A model generated the notes under the pieces. It saw only the letters and a list, made by a program, of their open reading frames with translations, did not search any database and had not been told where the DNA came from. The position numbers and the translations under genes are program-made. Positions 17,270 to 26,643 of a DNA stretch of 64,000 bases are shown piece after piece. Every line of letters starts with the position of its first letter. Positions within the stretch are counted from its first letter, which is position 1. The stretch comes from Nocardia sp. SYP-A9097 (GTDB taxonomy: Bacteria > Actinomycetota > Actinomycetes > Mycobacteriales > Mycobacteriaceae), in contig NZ_WJIC01000015.1 in the NCBI RefSeq assembly GCF_009649815.1, forward strand, positions 62,001-126,000, read 5' to 3'.

Positions 17270-17980
17270 ATGAAGTTCAGCAAAGCTGTCGCAACCTCTG
17301 CTCTACTCATTGCCGCCGTCGGCGTCAGCGCAGGGACGGCGTACGCGGATCCCACACCGGTCATGCCCTCGCTCATCGGCGGGATCGATCAGGGCGCCAA
17401 CCAGGCACTGCCCGGCATCGGCTGGAAGACCCGAATCGAGGGCGATTCGGTCATTGTCGACACCGACAGCGGCTCGCTGACCACCGACAACGGTCAGCTG
17501 CAGGTACGCGACGCGCAAGGCGCCGTGGTGGTGGGCTTGCCGCTCGCGTACAGCCTGAACGATCTCGAGTATCCGATCGACGCCGCCGTCGACGGTCTGC
17601 GCGCGACCCTCACCCCCCGCAAGGATGTCGCGTCAGCGCATCATGTCGACCTGGTGCGACCGGTGGCGAGTGTCGAGACCTTCGACGCCGCTGTCGGCGC
17701 CGCCGCTACCCAACTGGGCCTCGTCACCTCCATCGGCACCATGCTCGGCACCGTTGTCGGTGGCGCGTTGGGCTGCGCGATCGGCGGCATCGGCGGGCTG
17801 ATCCTCGGCATCCCGGTCCTGGATGTGGGCGGCGCGACCGGTGTGGCCGGCTGCCTCGGCGGCGCTGCCGTCGGCATTGCGCTTGGTGCGGCGGCCGGAC
17901 TGGTGGTTACCGGTGTGCCCGCGATGATCGCGATCGGTATCGGCTTCATGGATCGCATCAACGCCCCCGAAGGCGAATAA
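17270..17980 (+). CDS. Secreted glycine-rich protein, unknown function
   Basis: A 236-residue exported protein: Sec signal peptide (MKFSKAVATSALLIAAVGVSAG, cleavage after TAYA-D), a soluble middle of about 130 residues with short beta-like repeats (VIVDTDSGSLTTDNGQLQVRDAQGAVVVGLPL), and a long Gly/Ala/Val hydrophobic C-terminus (GTVVGGALGCAIGGIGGLILGIPVL to GAAVGIALGAAAGLVVTG) with two cysteines. Proteins with this layout are numerous in Nocardia and are not assigned a function; the hydrophobic end could insert into the outer mycomembrane, which is inference. An upstream in-frame ATG at 17252 is also possible. Confidence 0.72.
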   Translation: MKFSKAVATSALLIAAVGVSAGTAYADPTPVMPSLIGGIDQGANQALPGIGWKTRIEGDSVIVDTDSGSLTTDNGQLQVRDAQGAVVVGLPLAYSLNDLEYPIDAAVDGLRATLTPRKDVASAHHVDLVRPVASVETFDAAVGAAATQLGLVTSIGTMLGTVVGGALGCAIGGIGGLILGIPVLDVGGATGVAGCLGGAAVGIALGAAAGLVVTGVPAMIAIGIGFMDRINAPEGE

Positions 17981-18049
17981 TCGCCGACTTCGGTTGCGCT
18001 ACGGCCCGTTCCGCCACACGGCGGGCGGGCCATCGCCGCATTCGGACGA

Positions 18050-18973
18050 TCAGGCTCGGGGATGGGCCTGATCGTGGACCTTCTTGAGGCGGTCGATGGA
18101 GACATGGGTGTAGAGCTGGGTGGTGGCCAGGCTCGCGTGACCGAGGATCTCCTGGACCACCCGCAGGTCTGCCCCACCCTCCAGCAGATGGGTCGCGGCG
18201 GTGTGCCGGAACCCGTGCGGGCCCATATCCGGGGCCCCCGGGATCGCGGAAATCACCTCGTGCACAACGGTTCTGGCCTGACGCGGATCCAGTCGCCGGC
18301 CGCGTCGGCCGAGCAGCAGCGCCCGCCCGGAATCCGGAATCGCCAATGCCGCTCTGCCATACCGCAACCAGGCGTCCAAGGACTGATCGGCAGGCCCGCC
18401 GAAGGGCACCGCGCGCTCCTTGTTCCCCTTTCCCAGTACCCGCACCAAACGGCGCTCCCGATCCACATCCTCGATATCGAGACCGCACAATTCGCTTACC
18501 CGAATTCCGGTGGCGTACAACATCTCCACAATCAGGCGATCTCGCAATGCCATCGGATCATGCTGCGCCGCACCGGATTCGACCGCATCCATGGCCGCTC
18601 GCGCCTGCTCACGCCCCAACACCGCCGGCAGCACCCGGTGCGCCTTGGGTGACCCGAGCCGAGGCCCCGGATCCACACCCAACCGGCCCGTATGTGTCAG
18701 CCAGGCCGTGAACGTACGCGCCGAAGAGGTCCGCCGCGCCATAGTGGTCCGAGCCGCCCCACCCGCCGCCTGCACCGCCAGCCACGACCGCAACAATGCC
18801 AAATCCACCTCCCCCACACCGGAATCCGCCGACCGCCCCACCAAATGCTCCAGCAGCGACCGCGCATCACCCACATAAGCCCGCACCGTATGCTCCGACC
18901 GATTCCGCCCCAGCCGCAAATGCCTCCCATACTCGGTCAGCAGGGCCTCCAGATCCTCGGGCAGTCCACTCAT
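18050..18973 (-). CDS. xerC: Tyrosine recombinase XerC
   Basis: Site-specific recombinase resolving chromosome dimers at dif with XerD and FtsK. The 307-residue protein has the N-terminal SAM-like domain (LLTEYGRHLRLGRNRSEHTVRAYVGDARSLLEHL) and the catalytic residues Arg in ATGIRVSELCGL, His-x-x-Arg in HGFRHTAATHLLEGGADL, and the nucleophile Tyr in LATTQLYTHVS. The start MSGLPEDLEALL at 18973 is preferred to the Gly-rich upstream extension. Synteny with Rv2894c supports XerC rather than another integrase. Confidence 0.95.
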   Translation of the reverse strand: MSGLPEDLEALLTEYGRHLRLGRNRSEHTVRAYVGDARSLLEHLVGRSADSGVGEVDLALLRSWLAVQAAGGAARTTMARRTSSARTFTAWLTHTGRLGVDPGPRLGSPKAHRVLPAVLGREQARAAMDAVESGAAQHDPMALRDRLIVEMLYATGIRVSELCGLDIEDVDRERRLVRVLGKGNKERAVPFGGPADQSLDAWLRYGRAALAIPDSGRALLLGRRGRRLDPRQARTVVHEVISAIPGAPDMGPHGFRHTAATHLLEGGADLRVVQEILGHASLATTQLYTHVSIDRLKKVHDQAHPRA

Positions 18974-19169
18974 CCCCCCACGTTCACCTCCCCCACCCCG
19001 CAACGCAAGCCACCGCGCCGCGACCGGACCCGCTGACCGAACACACCGAATCCGCTATGTGGTTCCACATAACCGGCATCTACTTCGGTTTCCAGATCAA
19101 ACCGGTCGGCTCCGGTCCCTCGCCGAGGTGGAGGCGCCGAAGAGGGCTTCGGCTGAATCATGCGGCGCC

Positions 19170-20441
19170 TCACCGATGCCGATCATGTTCGGCCACAATG
19201 GCTTCCGCACCGACGGGCGTGGAGCGGGCAAGGCGATACCAACCGGATTCGTCGCAGGCGACCAGACCGACGATCTCCAGGGCGGACAAGGTCGCGCGCA
19301 CCATGGGGAGCGCGAGTCCGGTCTCCACCATGAGCGATCTCACCAGTCGTGAGCCGACGCCGGGCAGTGCGGCGTAAACGAGAGCTTCGTCGTCGGAGAG
19401 ATTCTCCTCCGGTGACGACGGCACGGTGGCCGGGAGCGAAAGGCGCAGCGGCCCGGCCTCATCGAGGATGTCGGCGGCACTGGTGACCAGGAATGCCTCG
19501 CCCTCGCGAATCATCCGATGGCAGCCGACCGAGGCTGCCGAGGTGATCGGACCCGGGACCGCCAGTGCAGGACGCCCAAGGCGGCGAGTCCATTTCACGG
19601 TATTGCGCGCGCCGCTGCGCGCACCGGCTTCCACGACCACGACGGTGTCCGCCAGCGCCGCGATGAGCCGATTCCGCGCCAGGAAGTGGTGCTTACGGGC
19701 CGATGTACCGGGCGGGTACTCGCTGACAACCAGTCCGCTCGCGGCGATCTCGGCCAGCAGATGGTCGTGCTGCACCGGATACGGCCGGTCGACACCGCAG
19801 CCGAGCACCGCGATCGTGGACCCGCCGACCGCCAGCGCCGCCCGGTGCGCCATCCCATCGATCCCGAATGCCGCCCCCGACACCACGGTCCATCCCCGGG
19901 CCGCGAGTTCTCCCGCTATCTCCCCCGTGGCGTGATTTCCGTACCCGGTACTGCACCGAGCCCCCACCACGGCCACGGCTCGCTCGGTGGAGTCCGACAA
20001 TGACCGTGGTCCCCGCACCCACAACACCAACGGCACCGCGGCCGCTTCGTCCTGCTCGGGATCCAACTGTCGCAAGCCCAACATCCGCCAAGCAGGCCAC
20101 TCCGCATCATCCGGTGTAACCACCCGCCCACCGAGCCGCTCCATCAACGCCAAATCCTCTGCGGCCTGGTCGATTCCACGCCGGAGCTCCGTCGGACCCC
20201 GAAGCACATCGGGCAACGCGCATTCCCGCACCGCGCGTGCCGCCTCCACCACCCCCACCGACTCGATCAGCGAAGACAGTGCCGCACAAGGCCCTTCGAC
20301 AACCCGCGACAGATACACCCAGGCCAATCTCCGCGCATCAGAATCTCCACGAACAAGCCGGCCGGTATCGATCGCCGTGTCATCAGGGTGCCCATCGACA
20401 GCCACCCCATCGGATTCGTTGTAAGAGTCGTGGGTGGTCAT
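19170..20441 (-). CDS. dprA: DNA processing protein DprA
   Basis: Loads RecA on incoming single-stranded DNA in transformation and recombination. The 423-residue protein has an N-terminal SAM-like part, the Rossmann-type DprA core (VAVVGARCSTGYG, VVSGAAFGIDGMAHRAAL, VVSEYPPGTSARKHHFLARNRLIAAL, VVVEAGARSGARNTVKWTRRLGR), and a C-terminal winged-helix-like end (ALPGVGSRLVRSLMVETGL). It overlaps the upstream comM by four bases, indicating translational coupling. Same order as Rv2896c-Rv2897c. Confidence 0.95.
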   Translation of the reverse strand: MTTHDSYNESDGVAVDGHPDDTAIDTGRLVRGDSDARRLAWVYLSRVVEGPCAALSSLIESVGVVEAARAVRECALPDVLRGPTELRRGIDQAAEDLALMERLGGRVVTPDDAEWPAWRMLGLRQLDPEQDEAAAVPLVLWVRGPRSLSDSTERAVAVVGARCSTGYGNHATGEIAGELAARGWTVVSGAAFGIDGMAHRAALAVGGSTIAVLGCGVDRPYPVQHDHLLAEIAASGLVVSEYPPGTSARKHHFLARNRLIAALADTVVVVEAGARSGARNTVKWTRRLGRPALAVPGPITSAASVGCHRMIREGEAFLVTSAADILDEAGPLRLSLPATVPSSPEENLSDDEALVYAALPGVGSRLVRSLMVETGLALPMVRATLSALEIVGLVACDESGWYRLARSTPVGAEAIVAEHDRHR

Positions 20442-21946
20442 GCGGCACCTCGCTGGCGGAAGTTCAAGGCTTGCAGGACGTCCTGGGCGGTTGGGATGGC
20501 GCCGCCGCGGAGATCGCAGACCGTCCAGGCGACTCTGATGGCTCTGTCGGCGCCTCGGGCGGACATGCGGCCGTGGCTGAGGGCGGTCTCCACGGGGGCC
20601 AGGGCCTCTCGGGGGAGGCGGAATTTTTGGCGCAGGACATGGCCTGGGACTTCGACATTCGTGGACAGGCCCAGGGTGGACCAGCGTTCGGCGGCCGCAT
20701 CGCGGGCGACGGCGACTCGTGCTCGGACCACCTCGCTGCTCTCGACTTCCTCACCGCTGAAGGCGCCCGCGGATTGGGCGTGCATTTGGACGGCGAGGTC
20801 GATGCGGTCGAGTAGGGGGCCGGAGAGTTTGCCGAGGTAGCGGCGGCGGGCCAAAGGGGCGCAGATACAGTCGATATCGCGGGCGGGGGCGCATGGACAC
20901 GGGTTGGCCGCCAATACCAATTGAAACCGTGCCGGATAGCGGGCTACACCGTCGCGGCGGGCAATACGAACTTCGCCCTCCTCCAAGGGAGTTCGCAGGG
21001 CTTCGAGGACTTTCGTTCCGATCTCGGCACATTCGTCGAGGAAGAGGACGCCACGATGGGCGCAGCTCGCCGCGCCGGGACGAGCCGAACCGGAGCCGCC
21101 GCCGATCATCGCCGCCACCGAGGACGAGTGGTGCGGCGCGACGAAGGGTGGCGAGAAGATCAACGGGTGATCGTCGGAGAGAATGCCGGCCACCGAATGG
21201 ATGGCCGTCACCTCCAGGGAATCACGTTCGCGCAGCGGCGGCAGCAGGCTCGGAAGACGTTGGGCCAACATCGTTTTGCCGATACCCGGCGGGCCGGTCA
21301 GCAGCAGGTGATGCCCACCGGCGGCCGCCACCTCCAGTGCCCAGCGGGCTTCGTCCTGGCCGACGACCTCGCGCAGATCACCGATCGGCGGGACGAGCGG
21401 TGGCGAGGACGGGGCGGGCACGGCGAGTTCGGCACCACCGCGCAGCCAATCCACCAATTCGCCCAGACTTGATGCGCCGAGCACGCGGATACCGTCCACG
21501 AGCCCGGCCTCCGGCAGTGCGGCGGTGGGCACCACGACGGTGCCGCGACCGGCCGTACGCGCGGCGAGCACCGCGGGCAGGATGCCGCGCACCCGGCGGA
21601 CCCGGCCGTCGAGCGCCAGCTCACCCAGCAGCACCGTATCGGAGAGTCGCTGCGAGGGAATCGAGCCCGCGGCATCCAATACCGCTGCGGCCAAAGCGAG
21701 GTCGTAGACACTGCCGACCTTGGGCAAGGTCGCCGGGGACAGTGCGAGGATCACCCGCCCGTCCGGCCACTTCTCCCCGGTATTGCTGACCGCCGCCCGC
21801 ACCCGATCGCGGGACTCCTGCAGTGTCGTATCGGGCCGCCCCACCAGGTGCACCGACGGCAGCCCCTGCCCGATATCGGCCTCGATCTCCACCAGCTGCC
21901 CGTCCACCCCGGCGACGGCCACGGAAAACGCTCTCCCCAAAGGCAT
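20438..21946 (-). CDS. comM: YifB/ComM family AAA ATPase
   Basis: Mg-chelatase-like AAA+ helicase; ComM in Vibrio promotes branch migration during natural transformation. The 502-residue protein begins with a ChlI-like domain (SVAVAGVDGQLVEIEADIGQGLPSVHLVG), then Walker A GPPGIGKTMLAQRLPSLLPP, the sensor and Walker B region GVLFLDECAEI, and a C-terminal Mg-chelatase domain with the conserved Cys-rich stretch NPCPCAPARDIDCICAP. One base after yraN ends, so yraN-comM-dprA is one operon. Confidence 0.94.
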   Translation of the reverse strand: MPLGRAFSVAVAGVDGQLVEIEADIGQGLPSVHLVGRPDTTLQESRDRVRAAVSNTGEKWPDGRVILALSPATLPKVGSVYDLALAAAVLDAAGSIPSQRLSDTVLLGELALDGRVRRVRGILPAVLAARTAGRGTVVVPTAALPEAGLVDGIRVLGASSLGELVDWLRGGAELAVPAPSSPPLVPPIGDLREVVGQDEARWALEVAAAGGHHLLLTGPPGIGKTMLAQRLPSLLPPLRERDSLEVTAIHSVAGILSDDHPLIFSPPFVAPHHSSSVAAMIGGGSGSARPGAASCAHRGVLFLDECAEIGTKVLEALRTPLEEGEVRIARRDGVARYPARFQLVLAANPCPCAPARDIDCICAPLARRRYLGKLSGPLLDRIDLAVQMHAQSAGAFSGEEVESSEVVRARVAVARDAAAERWSTLGLSTNVEVPGHVLRQKFRLPREALAPVETALSHGRMSARGADRAIRVAWTVCDLRGGAIPTAQDVLQALNFRQRGAA

Positions 21947-21947
21947 T

Positions 21948-22307
21948 TCAGAACACCCCCTTGAGGTGTTCGAGCACCGGCTCGGTACCCGGCCGCATGA
22001 GCACCGACACCACGTCGAACCGGACCCGCAGCCACGGCCCCTGCTGTTCGTGCAGCCACAGTAGAGCCAGCCGCCGTATCCGCTGCTGCTTCAAGAACGT
22101 GACCGCCTCGGCGGGCGGCCCGAGCCCGAGCCCGCGCCGCGTCTTCACCTCGACGAAGGCGGTGACCCCGTCACCGTCCCGCCCGATCAGATCCAGTTCC
22201 CCGTACCGGCATCGCCAATTGCGGGCAACGATCTGCATCCCGGCGGCGCTCAGATACCGCGCCGCCAGCTCCTCCCCATGCGCTCCGAGCGCGAGATTGT
22301 CTCCCAT
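21948..22307 (-). CDS. YraN/UPF0102 family endonuclease-like protein
   Basis: A 119-residue protein of the UPF0102 (YraN) family with a restriction-endonuclease-like core: LGAHGEELAARYL, IVARNWRCRYGELDLIGRDG (metal-binding E and D) and VTAFVEVKTRRG (ExK). Its role is unknown, but it accompanies comM and dprA across actinobacteria. Confidence 0.93.
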   Translation of the reverse strand: MGDNLALGAHGEELAARYLSAAGMQIVARNWRCRYGELDLIGRDGDGVTAFVEVKTRRGLGLGPPAEAVTFLKQQRIRRLALLWLHEQQGPWLRVRFDVVSVLMRPGTEPVLEHLKGVF

Positions 22308-22392
22308 TCAGCCAGCATGGCCGGGCCCGTGACGGACCCGGCCATGCCGACCTGCGGAAACAGGTTGCCTGTGGATAGCGAAAAGCTGTGGA

Positions 22393-22698
22393 TTACTCCG
22401 GAAGCCGCAGGTCAGGCTTCTCCAACTCTTCGATATTGACATCCTTGAAGGTGATGACGCGAACATGCTTCACGAAGCGAGCGGGCCGGTACATATCCCA
22501 GACCCACGCATCGGACATGCGCACCTCGAAGTACACCTCTCCATCGGCGTTCTGCGGCCGCAGTTCAACCGTATTGGCCAGGTAGAAGCGGCGCTCGGTC
22601 TCCACCACATATGAGAACTGGCCGACGATGTCCTTGTACTCGCGATATAGCGAGAGTTCCATCTCGGTTTCGTACTTCTCGAGATCCTCGGCGCTCAT
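22393..22698 (-). CDS. DUF2469 family protein
   Basis: A 101-residue acidic protein, MSAEDLEKYETEMELSLYRE at the start, matching the highly conserved actinobacterial DUF2469 family (M. tuberculosis Rv2901c). Function unknown. The M. tuberculosis fdhD that lies between yraN and this gene is absent here. It lies 43 bases after rnhB. Confidence 0.93.
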   Translation of the reverse strand: MSAEDLEKYETEMELSLYREYKDIVGQFSYVVETERRFYLANTVELRPQNADGEVYFEVRMSDAWVWDMYRPARFVKHVRVITFKDVNIEELEKPDLRLPE

Positions 22699-22741
22699 CG
22701 GGTGGAACGTCCTCCTTGTCGCCCAACTGGGTGTAGAGACA

Positions 22742-23488
22742 TCATCCCGCATACGCGGTATCGGTAGCCACCCGGCCGGTCTCGCGCACATTGCGCCAGG
22801 ACCGACGGTGCTCCGGGGTGATGCCCAACCGCTGTAGGGCCTCGGTGTGTTCGGGCGTGTTGTAGCCCTTGTGACCGGCGAATCCATAACCGGGGAATTG
22901 CTCGTCGAGCTGCACCATCATCCGGTCCCGGGTGACCTTGGCGAGCACACTCGCCGCGGCGATGCAGGCCGCCGACGCGTCACCACCGATCACCGGCAGT
23001 GACGGCACCGGAATGCCCGGCACCCGGAACCCATCGGTGAGAACGTACCCGGGCGCGGGGTCCAGGCCCGCCACCGCACGCCGCATTCCTTCGATATTGG
23101 CGACGTGAATACCGATGGCGTCGATCTCCCAGGCCGGGATCACAACCACCTTCCAGGCCAGTGCGACCCGTTTGATGATCGGGAAAAGCTCCTCCCGCGC
23201 GGCCTCGGTGAGCCGCTTGGAATCATCGAGTCCGGCCAGCGAGGTGTACGCCTTGGGCGCGAGCAGGCAGGCCGCCACCACCAGCGGCCCCGCCGACGGA
23301 CCGCGGCCCGCCTCGTCGACCCCGGCGACCGGACCGAGCCCGCTGCGAATCAGCGCCGCTTCGAGCGTGCGTAGCCCGCCCGCGCGGCGCATGACCACGC
23401 GTGGCGGCCAGTCACCGCGTTCGATCGGCTGAATCACCTTGCCCCGTGGCTTCGCACCACGTGTGGACCCGTTCGCCATCTTCCCCAC
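22742..23488 (-). CDS. rnhB: Ribonuclease HII
   Basis: Removes ribonucleotides from DNA and RNA from hybrids. The 248-residue protein shows the type 2 active site: GVDEAGRGPSAGPLVVAACLL (Asp and Glu of the DEAG motif), SKRLTEAAREELFP, and an Asp in VLTDGFRVPG followed by KVTRDRMM. The basic N-terminal extension of about 50 residues is longer than in E. coli. Alternative start at MANGS, three codons later. Confidence 0.95.
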   Translation of the reverse strand: MGKMANGSTRGAKPRGKVIQPIERGDWPPRVVMRRAGGLRTLEAALIRSGLGPVAGVDEAGRGPSAGPLVVAACLLAPKAYTSLAGLDDSKRLTEAAREELFPIIKRVALAWKVVVIPAWEIDAIGIHVANIEGMRRAVAGLDPAPGYVLTDGFRVPGIPVPSLPVIGGDASAACIAAASVLAKVTRDRMMVQLDEQFPGYGFAGHKGYNTPEHTEALQRLGITPEHRRSWRNVRETGRVATDTAYAG

Positions 23489-23509
23489 CGGTCGATTATC
23501 CCGCTGTAC

Positions 23510-24301
23510 TCAGTTGGACTGGGGGTCTTGCGACTTCACGAATCCGATCCGGCCCAGTGGCCAGATCTTGTAGACCGCCTTGCCGCGCACATCGTCGACC
23601 GGAACCGTGCCCTGCAGTTCGTCACGCATGTGGTAGCGGGAGTCGGCGGATTCGGCGCGATTGTCGCCCATCACCCAGAGATTGCCGTTCGGCACCTTGA
23701 TCGGCCCGAACGCGCGACCGCCGGCGTTGAACGGGACATCCGGGTGCGCCGGATCGAACGGATTGTTGAACTTCACGTACGGCTCGTCCAAAGGCTTGCC
23801 GTCGACCAGGATGCGGCCCTGCGCGTCACAGCACTGCACGGTCTGCCCGCCGGTCGCGATCACCCGTTTGACCAGGTCGTTCTCATCCGGCGGCACCAGG
23901 CCGAAGAACGAGAGGAAGTTCTGCACGCCACGCGCCACGGTATTCCGCGAGCGGATGGACGAGTAGTGCTTGTTCCAGTCGTCGGTCGGGCCGACGAACA
24001 CCACCACATCGCCCGGCTTGGGATCACCGAAGTAGTAGCTCAGCTTCTGCACATAGATGCGGTCGCCGGTACAGCCCGCGCACCCGTGCAGGGTGGGCTC
24101 CATCGACTGCGACGGAATCACGTACGGCCGTCCGATGAATGTCACGACCAGTGCGGTGATGACCGCGGCAATGCCGATGAGCATCGGCAGTTCCTGCCAG
24201 AACGGCCGCTGCTTCTTCTTCGGCTTGCTGGTCGGCGCATCCGCTGCCCGACCCTCGTCGTCCGCACCGGACACCGTCACCGACTCGCTCTCGTCTGCCA
24301 C
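23510..24301 (-). CDS. lepB: Signal peptidase I
   Basis: Type I signal peptidase, 263 residues from the GTG at 24301. A cytoplasmic N-terminus with a KPKKKQRP stretch precedes one membrane span (LPMLIGIAAVITALVVTFI). The catalytic serine is in VIPSQSMEPTL and the general-base lysine in DLVKRVIATGG. Box E is GDNRAESADSR. An in-frame GTG at 24322 exists but lies inside the arm of a 15-base terminator hairpin, so 24301 was chosen; neither has a clear ribosome binding site. Confidence 0.94.
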   Translation of the reverse strand: MADESESVTVSGADDEGRAADAPTSKPKKKQRPFWQELPMLIGIAAVITALVVTFIGRPYVIPSQSMEPTLHGCAGCTGDRIYVQKLSYYFGDPKPGDVVVFVGPTDDWNKHYSSIRSRNTVARGVQNFLSFFGLVPPDENDLVKRVIATGGQTVQCCDAQGRILVDGKPLDEPYVKFNNPFDPAHPDVPFNAGGRAFGPIKVPNGNLWVMGDNRAESADSRYHMRDELQGTVPVDDVRGKAVYKIWPLGRIGFVKSQDPQSN

Positions 24302-24310
24302 CGGAACAGA

Positions 24311-24350
24311 GTAGCCCGGCACCGCGAAGAACCATGCGGTGCCGGGCTAC
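24311..24350 (-). terminator. Hairpin between rplS and lepB
   Basis: Perfect 15-base arms (GTAGCCCGGCACCGC and its complement) with a 10-base loop, 26 bases after the rplS stop. The T-run is weak. Probably a terminator or an attenuating hairpin for rplS; it bears on the lepB start. Confidence 0.7.
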
Positions 24351-24375
24351 TCGGCGTTCGGAGTGAAAAGCTAGC

Positions 24376-24717
24376 TCAGCGCTTTTCCTTGATCTTCGCG
24401 GCCTTGCCACGGAGATCGCGCAGGTAGTACAGCTTGGCGCGGCGGACGTCACCACGGGTGACGACCTCGAGGTGGTCGATGTTCGGCGAGTGCACCGGGA
24501 AGGTGCGCTCCACGCCGACACCGAACGACACCTTGCGCACGGTGAAGGTCTCGCGGATGCCACCGTTCTGACGGCGGATCACGACGCCCTTGAAGACCTG
24601 GACGCGCTCTTTGTTGCCTTCGATAACCTTCACGTGCACGTTGACCGTGTCACCCGGGCGGAAAGCCGGGATGTCGCTACGCAGCGACTTTTCGTCGACG
24701 AAGTCGAGGGTGTTCAT
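24376..24717 (-). CDS. rplS: 50S ribosomal protein L19
   Basis: Large-subunit protein at the 30S-50S interface, 113 residues. The sequence FRPGDTVNVHVKVIEGNKERVQVFKGVVI and the end KLYYLRDLRGKAAKIKEKR are diagnostic. GGACGGAA precedes the ATG. The 234-base gap upstream holds the promoter and leader and no other gene that I can see. Confidence 0.98.
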   Translation of the reverse strand: MNTLDFVDEKSLRSDIPAFRPGDTVNVHVKVIEGNKERVQVFKGVVIRRQNGGIRETFTVRKVSFGVGVERTFPVHSPNIDHLEVVTRGDVRRAKLYYLRDLRGKAAKIKEKR

Positions 24718-24951
24718 TTCCGTCCTTATTGGATTCGCGCGAACAGAGGAACCTGGTGGCTACCTCCCTGACGGGAGATGCTCTACCGGTTCGTGCTCCG
24801 GATAATTGGGCGGTGCCAGGGCATACGAACGCCCAAGGCAACCTGAGCATTGTGCCAGATGAAACAGCCCGCCCGGTAATCGGGGGTGCACTCCCGGCCG
24901 GTGGTTCGTGGCGGGTGGGCCGTCGAACCTCCCGGTCAGGGTACGGAACGG

Positions 24952-26619
24952 CTAGGTGCGGGTGTTCGCGCGGGTGATGGCCGACGCAATATCGGAGACC
25001 AGGGGCGGGTAATCGGTCCGTCCGGTGACCACCTGCAGGAAGACCAGGCAGTCTTGGGCGGCGGCGGCAACCTCCAGGCATTCGCGTAATTCGCCGACGG
25101 TGGTCGCGCGCAGGGTGAGGACGGAATCCTCGTCACCGCCGAAGGCGTGCGGGAGTTCGGACCAGCGCCAGGGCGCGATGTCGTTGTACGGGGCGGTCGG
25201 TCCGTGGATGGCGCGTTCGATGGCATAGCCGTCGTTGTCGACCAGAACTATGACGCCGGTCAGCCGCTCCCGAATCCACACACCCAACTCCTGGATGGAG
25301 AGCTGGGCCGCGCCGTCGCCGATCACCAGGACAGCGCGGCGATCGGGGCAGGCCAGGCCCGCACCCAGCGCGGCCGGGAGGGCATAACCGATGGAACCCC
25401 AGAGCGGCTGACCCATGAAGGTGATACCGGTCGGCATGCGCAGGGTCGCCAGGCCGAAGAAGGCCGAACCCTGGTCCGCGACAACAACATTGTTGTTGTC
25501 GAGGGCTCCAGCGACGAGCGGCCAGAGCGTCGCCTGGGTGAGCGGGGTTTCATTGGGATCGGTGACCATCGGAATGACATCGGCGGTCGGAGTGGTCTTG
25601 TCCGGGGCGGCGAATTCGTCCGTGAGGTCGGTGAGAATCTCCAGTGCGGCCGTCAGCGACAGCGGGGCATACGCGTCCACACCTCCGATGACCGTGCGCT
25701 CCGGACCGATATCGATGGTGCGGCGCGGATCGATGCGGTGACTGAATCCGGCGGTGATGCTGTCGGTGTACTGCACACCGACGGTCACCAGGCGCTCGGC
25801 ATCCTCGACCGCGGCACGCACGGTTTCCGGTGAGGCTGCGCCGGTGTAGACGCCCAGAAAGTTCGGGGTCGATTCATCGACAAGGGTTTTGCCCCAGGCC
25901 AGGGTCGCGTACGGCAGGTCACCCGAGGCGAGCAGGCCGCGCAGTTCATCGGTGGCGCCGATGCGATTGACGAAGACATCGGCCAGCACGGTCACCCGGC
26001 GACCGGCGAGGAATTCGCGGGCGGCCCGCGCGAAAACTGTTCGCGCGCCGGCACTGCTGAAATCGGCGGGCGGTGCGAGCGGTGCGCTCGGCGGGCGCAC
26101 CTCCATGCGCGCGGTATCGGTGGCGAGCATGAGATAGCCCGGACGGCGGTGCACCAGTACCGAATTCAGTACCCGGTCGATCTCCTGGCAGGCATCGGCC
26201 GCACCGAGATCGGCTTGGGCACAGGTGACTTCGGCCGCGATCCGGCGGAAGTGATGGAAATCCCCGTCCCCGAGCGTGTGATGGATGATCCGGTGATTGG
26301 CCTGAATATCCTTGGCCGGAACGCCGACAATATGCACGACCGGGACGTATTCGGCATAGCTGCCCGCGATCGCATTGACCGCACTGAGCTCGCCCACGCC
26401 GTATGTGGTGACGACCGCGCCTATCCCCCGTAGCCGTGCGTACCCGTCCGCCGAGTACCCGGCATTGAGCTCATTGGCGCTGCCGATCCACCGCATCCCC
26501 GGATGCCCGACCACATGATCTAGGAACTGCAGATTGAAATCGCCCGGCACCCCGAATATTTCGGTGACGCCGAGTTCGTGGAGCCGATCGAGCAGGTAAT
26601 CGCCGACAACGTAGCTCAT
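24952..26619 (-). CDS. kdc: Thiamine-diphosphate 2-keto acid decarboxylase
   Basis: A 555-residue enzyme of the pyruvate/indolepyruvate decarboxylase family that decarboxylates alpha-keto acids to aldehydes. The N-terminal domain has FGVPGDFNLQFLDHV and the cofactor-activating Glu in GSANELNAGYSADGYAR; the HH pair is in ANHRIIHHTLGDGDFHHF; the C-terminal thiamine-diphosphate motif runs from VIGDGAAQLS to VDNDGYAIERA. It resembles the mycobacterial branched-chain/aromatic Kdc (Rv0853c type). It is not part of the ribosomal block in M. tuberculosis, so it is an insertion here. Confidence 0.92.
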   Translation of the reverse strand: MSYVVGDYLLDRLHELGVTEIFGVPGDFNLQFLDHVVGHPGMRWIGSANELNAGYSADGYARLRGIGAVVTTYGVGELSAVNAIAGSYAEYVPVVHIVGVPAKDIQANHRIIHHTLGDGDFHHFRRIAAEVTCAQADLGAADACQEIDRVLNSVLVHRRPGYLMLATDTARMEVRPPSAPLAPPADFSSAGARTVFARAAREFLAGRRVTVLADVFVNRIGATDELRGLLASGDLPYATLAWGKTLVDESTPNFLGVYTGAASPETVRAAVEDAERLVTVGVQYTDSITAGFSHRIDPRRTIDIGPERTVIGGVDAYAPLSLTAALEILTDLTDEFAAPDKTTPTADVIPMVTDPNETPLTQATLWPLVAGALDNNNVVVADQGSAFFGLATLRMPTGITFMGQPLWGSIGYALPAALGAGLACPDRRAVLVIGDGAAQLSIQELGVWIRERLTGVIVLVDNDGYAIERAIHGPTAPYNDIAPWRWSELPHAFGGDEDSVLTLRATTVGELRECLEVAAAAQDCLVFLQVVTGRTDYPPLVSDIASAITRANTRT

Positions 26620-26643
26620 TCGGCAACATTGGCACGCCGGCCG

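Noticed and set aside
19056..19071. Palindrome TATGTGG-TT-CCACATA upstream of xerC as an operator or a dif-like site
   Set aside because: Only 7-base arms, no dif consensus, and nothing nearby supports either reading.
24320..24350. lepB start at GTG 24322
   Set aside because: The codon lies inside one arm of a perfect 15-base hairpin and has no ribosome binding site; the GTG at 24301 is more plausible.
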